DNA from: Nocardia neocaledoniensis
Lineage (GTDB): Bacteria; Actinomycetota; Actinomycetes; Mycobacteriales; Mycobacteriaceae
DNA length: 64,000 nt
Assembly (NCBI RefSeq): GCF_003182135.1
Contig: NZ_QGTL01000003.1
Location: 124,001 to 188,000, forward strand
Direction of reading: 5' to 3'
Under the pieces are notes generated by a model. The model had not been told where the DNA came from and searched no databases. It saw only the letters and a list, made by a program, of their open reading frames with translations. Below are positions 60,131 through 64,000 of the stretch, in pieces (within the stretch, counting starts at the first letter, position 1; each line of letters begins with the position of its first letter). Both the position numbers and the translations under genes were made by a program.

Positions 60131-60331
60131 CGGGACGTGTGGTGCAAACAAGACGAGCGTACTGCTGCCCCCGCCCTCACCGCGACGGGAGGGCCCGCTG
60201 TGCGGGACTCCACGAAGTTACCCCGCCCGGACACCGCCGCCACACCCGCTCCGCGTACTCGCGAGTAATGACGGAACCCGCAGGCAGCGGATGGCAAACG
60301 GGTCGCAAGTGAGCGGGCACACCCTCGGGAG

Positions 60332-60976
60332 GTGACCGACATACCTCCGACTCCGAACCTGCTCGGTATCCGGCTGGCCCACCGCGCCATGCTCGCCGAC
60401 ACCGCCCGCTTCGCCACCCTCGCCCGCGAACTCGCCGGTGGGCCGTGCCCGCCGCGCCGAGCGCGCGCGGTCGCCGGCTATCTCGGGCTGCTGTGCGACT
60501 CCATCCACCATCACCACCGGGTCGAGGACGAGGTCCTCTGGCCCATGCTCGCCGCCGCCGCGGGCGACGCGGTGGACCTGCGTGAACTCACCGACGACCA
60601 CGCCCAGCTCGACCCGATGCTGGCCGGGATCAGGGCCGCCTGCGCCGACCTCGTCGCCGGCCGGGCCGGGGCGGCCGCGCACCTCGCCGACCGGTTGACC
60701 TGCCTGCACACCGTGCTCGACGAGCACATCACCGACGAGGAGCGGACCGTGTTCCCCATCGTCACCGAGTACCTCAGCCCCGCACGCTGGGGCCAGGTCG
60801 AGGCGGCCGCCCGCGGTGGCGCGGTACTGCGCTTCGAACTGCCACGGATGATGGCGGTCTGCACACCCGCCGAACGTGCCGAGGTGCTGCGCGAAGGCGG
60901 TCTGCCGGTGCGCGCGATGCTCTCGGTGTTCGGGGTGCGGCATCGCAGGCGGGAGCGGGCGCTGGCGGGTGGCTGA
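60332..60976 (+). CDS. Hemerythrin HHE-domain protein
   Basis: 214-residue four-helix hemerythrin-like protein with a likely di-iron site. His residues occur at the expected spacings: RLAHRAML near residue 16, CDSIHHHHRVEDEVLWPML near 55 (H-x3-E), LTDDHAQLDPML near 89, LHTVLDEHITDEERTVFP near 130 (H-x4-E). Relatives sense oxygen, NO or iron. GTG 60332 follows GGGAG very closely, so the start is not certain. Divergent from icd and convergent with the SARP-like gene. Confidence 0.82.
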   Translation: MTDIPPTPNLLGIRLAHRAMLADTARFATLARELAGGPCPPRRARAVAGYLGLLCDSIHHHHRVEDEVLWPMLAAAAGDAVDLRELTDDHAQLDPMLAGIRAACADLVAGRAGAAAHLADRLTCLHTVLDEHITDEERTVFPIVTEYLSPARWGQVEAAARGGAVLRFELPRMMAVCTPAERAEVLREGGLPVRAMLSVFGVRHRRRERALAGG

Positions 60977-61013
60977 GGGTTGTGCCGGCGGCCACGCGGG
61001 CTGGTCCCGCTGG

Positions 61014-61156
61014 CTCACGGGCAGGCCCGCGACGCGAGAGGGGACAGGCGGGGCCGCTGCTGGATCACGGGCCCCAACGCGTGGGGAGCGGGCGGGGCCG
61101 CCGGATCGCTCACGGGCAGGCGCCCACGCGAGGGGAGCGGGAAGGGCCGCCGGATC
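61014..61156. repeat. Three degenerate ~45-bp direct repeats
   Basis: Units 61014-61065, 61066-61107 and 61109-61156 share CACGGGC, then ACGCG, AGCGGG/GACAGG, GGGCCGC and a GGATC end. They fill the gap between two convergent stops (60976 and 61182). The copies differ by small insertions; no protein is encoded. Confidence 0.55.
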
Positions 61157-61181
61157 GGGGCGCGAGCGACGGCTGGGCCGG

Positions 61182-64000
61182 TCAGGTGAGTGTCGCGCCG
61201 GTGTGGTCGAGGGCCGCCAGCTCGGTGGACAGGTTGGCGAGGACTCGCTCGGCGGCGGCGCGGTGCTGGGCTGCGGCGACGTGGTCACCCAGCCGGTCGG
61301 CCAGTTCGGCCAGGACGGTGTCGACGGGGCCGAAGGCGACCGAGCCGGAATCCATGCCCGCGATGGTGCCCGCTCTGGGGAGCAGGTCGCGGTAGAGCCG
61401 CGCGGCGGCTGCGACGGTGCCGATTCGGGCGACCACCCTGGCCTCGAACGCCGACATCGCGCCCCAGTAGTAGTCGCGCAGCACCTCGGTGCCCGCGTCG
61501 AGCACGGTGGCCGCTCGCTCGATGTCGCCCGCGTCGAGCAGGGCCAGGGCGTACACGTAGCTGATGGCGTACGGCGCGGCCGCGTACAGCTGGGCGTAGC
61601 CGTCCAGGCCCGGGCTGAGGTCGCCGCGGGCCCATCCGGTCATCATCTGGGCCAGCAGGACCAGCTGGGCGCCGTTGGCGTTGCCCGCGGCGATCATCTT
61701 CGCGCTGAGGTCGGTGTCGATCGCCTCGGCGGTGGTGAGGTCGCCGCGCAGCACCGCGAGGACGGCCAGGTGCGCGGTGGCGACGACCAGCAGCGGGCCG
61801 AGCTGTCCACCCTCCGCGCAGTCCAGTGCCCGCGCGATCTCCGACCGCGCGTCGACGAGCCTGCCCGCGCCCGAAGCGACCAGGAAGCGCAGGAAGTGCG
61901 CGACGGCCTGATACTCGGGCAGGCTTGCCGCCGTTGCCACGCGCAGCAGTTCGTCGGCCAGGTCGGCGCGTTCCGACCACAGGTCGGGGCCGAGGGCGAC
62001 GAAGGCCCTGGCATTGAGCGCGGCGCACAGCAGTTCGGGCTCGCCGAACTCGCGCGCGGTACGCACGGCCTCGGCGGAGCAGGCGAAGGCGCGCGGATTG
62101 TCGAACCCCTCCACCGCGAACACGGTGGTGACCAGCAGCCGGACGCGCAGATCCGGCGCGGTCGTACGGTCCAGCGCGGCCGCGAGATCGGCCGCCATGT
62201 CGGAGTCGGGCAGACCACGGTCCCGGCTGGTCCAGATCGTGGGTGCGCGCCAGCAGGTGAGAACCGCGACGACGGGGTCCACGGCGATCCGGGAGTCCGC
62301 GGTGGACGCCCGGCCCGCCTCCGGCACGGCGGACCGGCCGAGGCCGGAGTGGTCACCGGGCGAGGCGGCAGGATCTCGGCGGGTGATGGGCGCACCGGCA
62401 TCGTGGCTTGCCCGCACATCATCACCGGCCGCGCCGCCCTCGCTTGGTCTCGCGCTGCTGTCGGCGGGCATCAGTGCGCGGGCGATGGTCAGGGATTCGG
62501 CGCGTAGGCGGCGGGCCTGGTCGTCGTTGCCGCCGTAAGCGAGGGCGTTGATGAGAGCGCAGCGGGTGGCGAGGGCGGCCAGGCGGTCGGGGCGGGTGGC
62601 CGTGGGGCTGTCGTGGCCGGCGCGGGCGTGCAGTTCGAGGGCAGCGCGCCACAGTGGTTCGGCGTCCTGGTGGGCACGGCGGGCGGTGCGGCGGCGGGCG
62701 GCCGCGAGGACGTAGCGCAGGGCGTGATCGGCCGTCGAGGTGACCGCGCCCGCGATGGCATGGTGGGCCATGGCATCGAGGACGACCGTGTCGACGGCGG
62801 CGAGGTCGGTGGCGGATTCGGCGCCGATCGGCATCGGGCCGGAATCGAGGCCGGGTTCGGCGGCGCCGTGCGCGTGATCCGCGCCCGGGCGGGACGGGGG
62901 CCGGGTGGGAAAGGTTCTGCTTTCGAGGAATTCCAGGGCCGACCAGTGCAGGCGGGCGCGGCGCAGGGTGGGGATGTCGCCGTAGACCGCGTCGCGGATC
63001 AGAGCGTGGGCGAAGGTGATCCGATCGGTGTCGACGCGCACGAGACCGGCGACCGTGACGGTGTCGACCAGATCGATGAGGGTGTCCTCGGGTTCGGCGG
63101 TCAGGGCGAGCAGGGTGTCGAAGTCGATGTCGTCGCCCCAGACGGCGGCCAGTCGCAGGGCGCGGGCGGCGCCCGCGGGCAGGCGAGCGATGCGGCGGTG
63201 CAGGACGGCACGCACTCCCTCGGGCACCGCGCGCAGATCGCCCACCGCCGCCGCGAGCGTGGCGACCTCGCGGACGAACAGCGGGTTGCCCGCGGTCCGC
63301 GCGCGCAGCCACTCGACCGTGTCGTCGTCGAGGGACGTCAGCCCGGCGCGCTCCGCGACCGCGCGCACCGCCGCGCCGTCGAGCCCACCCAGCTCCAGCC
63401 GCCGACCGGTCGACCCCGCCAGGGCCGCGGCGGTGGCCCGCACCCCCGCGTCGGTCTCCGAGCCCCGCGCGGTGACCAGCACCAGCAGCGGCCGCCGCGT
63501 CAACCACGCCACCACCTGCCGCAGAATCTGCAGGGTCGCGCTGTCGGCCCGATGCACGTCCTCGAGCACCACCAGCAACGGACCGTCGTCCAGCCGCCGC
63601 CCACACACCTCCGCGACCGCCCGCGCGATGGCGAACGGCCCCGCCTGGACCGGTGTCCGGGCAGACTCGTCCCCCATCGCAGACAACCAGGTCGGATCGA
63701 GGGCATCCAGCAGATGAACCCAGGCCCAGGCGGCGGGGGCGCCGTCGACCTCGGGACACGACGCGCTCGCCACCGTCCATCCGTCGGCGGCCAGCTCCCC
63801 GGCCAGCACGTCGACCTGTGTCGACTTGCCCGCGCCCGCTTCGCCTTCCAGCCACACCACCCGCGCCCGCTTGTGCGCGACCACCTCCGCGGTCTCGGCG
63901 ACGAGGGCGGCGCGTTCGGAGGCGTAGCCGACCACCAGCGTGGGCTCGGCGACCGTTTCGGGCGCGGTATCGGCCTCCGGGTCCGACCGCGGGACCGGTT
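61182..64000 (-). CDS. Large AAA+ ATPase regulator (SARP/BTAD or LuxR-like), N-terminus outside window
   Basis: At least 938 codons of a STAND-type regulator. Visible from the N-terminal side: VVGYASERAAL, Walker A EGEAGAGKSTQ, Walker B LLVVLEDVHRAD, RXXGNP-type sensor RARTAGNPLFVREVA, then a long helical TPR-like region interrupted by a low-complexity insert (residues ~520-575 of the visible part). The frame stays open to the window edge, so the start lies outside. The C-terminus ends without a LuxR HTH, so DNA binding, if any, must be N-terminal, as in SARP/BTAD regulators of secondary metabolism. Confidence 0.75.
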   Translation of the reverse strand, partial: PVPRSDPEADTAPETVAEPTLVVGYASERAALVAETAEVVAHKRARVVWLEGEAGAGKSTQVDVLAGELAADGWTVASASCPEVDGAPAAWAWVHLLDALDPTWLSAMGDESARTPVQAGPFAIARAVAEVCGRRLDDGPLLVVLEDVHRADSATLQILRQVVAWLTRRPLLVLVTARGSETDAGVRATAAALAGSTGRRLELGGLDGAAVRAVAERAGLTSLDDDTVEWLRARTAGNPLFVREVATLAAAVGDLRAVPEGVRAVLHRRIARLPAGAARALRLAAVWGDDIDFDTLLALTAEPEDTLIDLVDTVTVAGLVRVDTDRITFAHALIRDAVYGDIPTLRRARLHWSALEFLESRTFPTRPPSRPGADHAHGAAEPGLDSGPMPIGAESATDLAAVDTVVLDAMAHHAIAGAVTSTADHALRYVLAAARRRTARRAHQDAEPLWRAALELHARAGHDSPTATRPDRLAALATRCALINALAYGGNDDQARRLRAESLTIARALMPADSSARPSEGGAAGDDVRASHDAGAPITRRDPAASPGDHSGLGRSAVPEAGRASTADSRIAVDPVVAVLTCWRAPTIWTSRDRGLPDSDMAADLAAALDRTTAPDLRVRLLVTTVFAVEGFDNPRAFACSAEAVRTAREFGEPELLCAALNARAFVALGPDLWSERADLADELLRVATAASLPEYQAVAHFLRFLVASGAGRLVDARSEIARALDCAEGGQLGPLLVVATAHLAVLAVLRGDLTTAEAIDTDLSAKMIAAGNANGAQLVLLAQMMTGWARGDLSPGLDGYAQLYAAAPYAISYVYALALLDAGDIERAATVLDAGTEVLRDYYWGAMSAFEARVVARIGTVAAAARLYRDLLPRAGTIAGMDSGSVAFGPVDTVLAELADRLGDHVAAAQHRAAAERVLANLSTELAALDHTGATLT

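Noticed and set aside
61014..61156. CRISPR array
   Set aside because: The units are adjacent and degenerate, without equal repeats or spacers, and no cas genes are near.

Overview
This window comes from a high-GC actinobacterium of the order Mycobacteriales, most likely Nocardia or a close relative such as Rhodococcus. Two blocks keep the gene order of the Mycobacterium tuberculosis chromosome, as I remember it. Positions 1-19040 match roughly Rv3303c-Rv3319 (lpdA, a gamma-glutamylcyclotransferase-like gene, amiA1/amiB1, pnp, pmmB, upp, an Rv3311 homologue, add, deoA, cdd, sdhCDAB). Positions 32341-35739 plus icd at 58800 match parts of Rv3330-Rv3339 (dacB, a BrkB-like membrane protein, trpS, icd1). 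No PE/PPE genes, tRNA, rRNA, CRISPR or complete insertion sequence was seen. Many genes begin 6-7 nt after a TANNNT -10 hexamer, the leaderless start pattern known from mycobacteria, and I used it to fix starts.

Layout: 1-15353 holds quinone reductase, M20 amidohydrolases and nucleoside salvage (pnp, pmmB, upp, add, deoA, cdd). It is interrupted at 8843-10999 by a four-gene, overlapping operon encoding an EspC-like protein, a WXG-like/NlpC-P60 protein, an unknown protein and a YbaB-like protein. 15644-19040 is succinate dehydrogenase. 19102-32223 is accessory: a RibD-like reductase, VapBC, hydrolase, fructosamine-kinase-like protein, a CYP125-family P450 with its own TetR, RadC, an orphan antitoxin, phenylalanine hydroxylase and an MFS/TetR efflux pair with a clear operator. 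32341-36706 returns to core genes, followed by a TetR with tandem operators.

37449-39233 is a gene graveyard holding fragments of an ATP-dependent DNA ligase, a small exported protein, a YegP/DUF1508 protein and an HTH protein around one intact VOC gene. 39234-40992 is an unusual overlapping operon of exonuclease III, a membrane-anchored barnase-like RNase and a barstar-like inhibitor.

41964-46667 is a five-gene operon that supplies every step of a beta-oxidation cycle (acyl-CoA dehydrogenase, double hot-dog hydratase, SDR dehydrogenase, SCP-2-type thiolase) plus an SRPBCC protein. A palindrome in its promoter resembles one in front of the TetR gene at 49424-50062, which suggests that TetR controls it. 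50105-55844 is glycerol metabolism (glpD, glpK, IclR regulator, a second glpK-like gene). 55861-57003 holds a truncated deazaflavin-type nitroreductase and a truncated Rpn-like nuclease. The window ends with an MFS pump, icd, a hemerythrin-domain protein and the C-terminal part of a large ATPase regulator that runs off the right edge.
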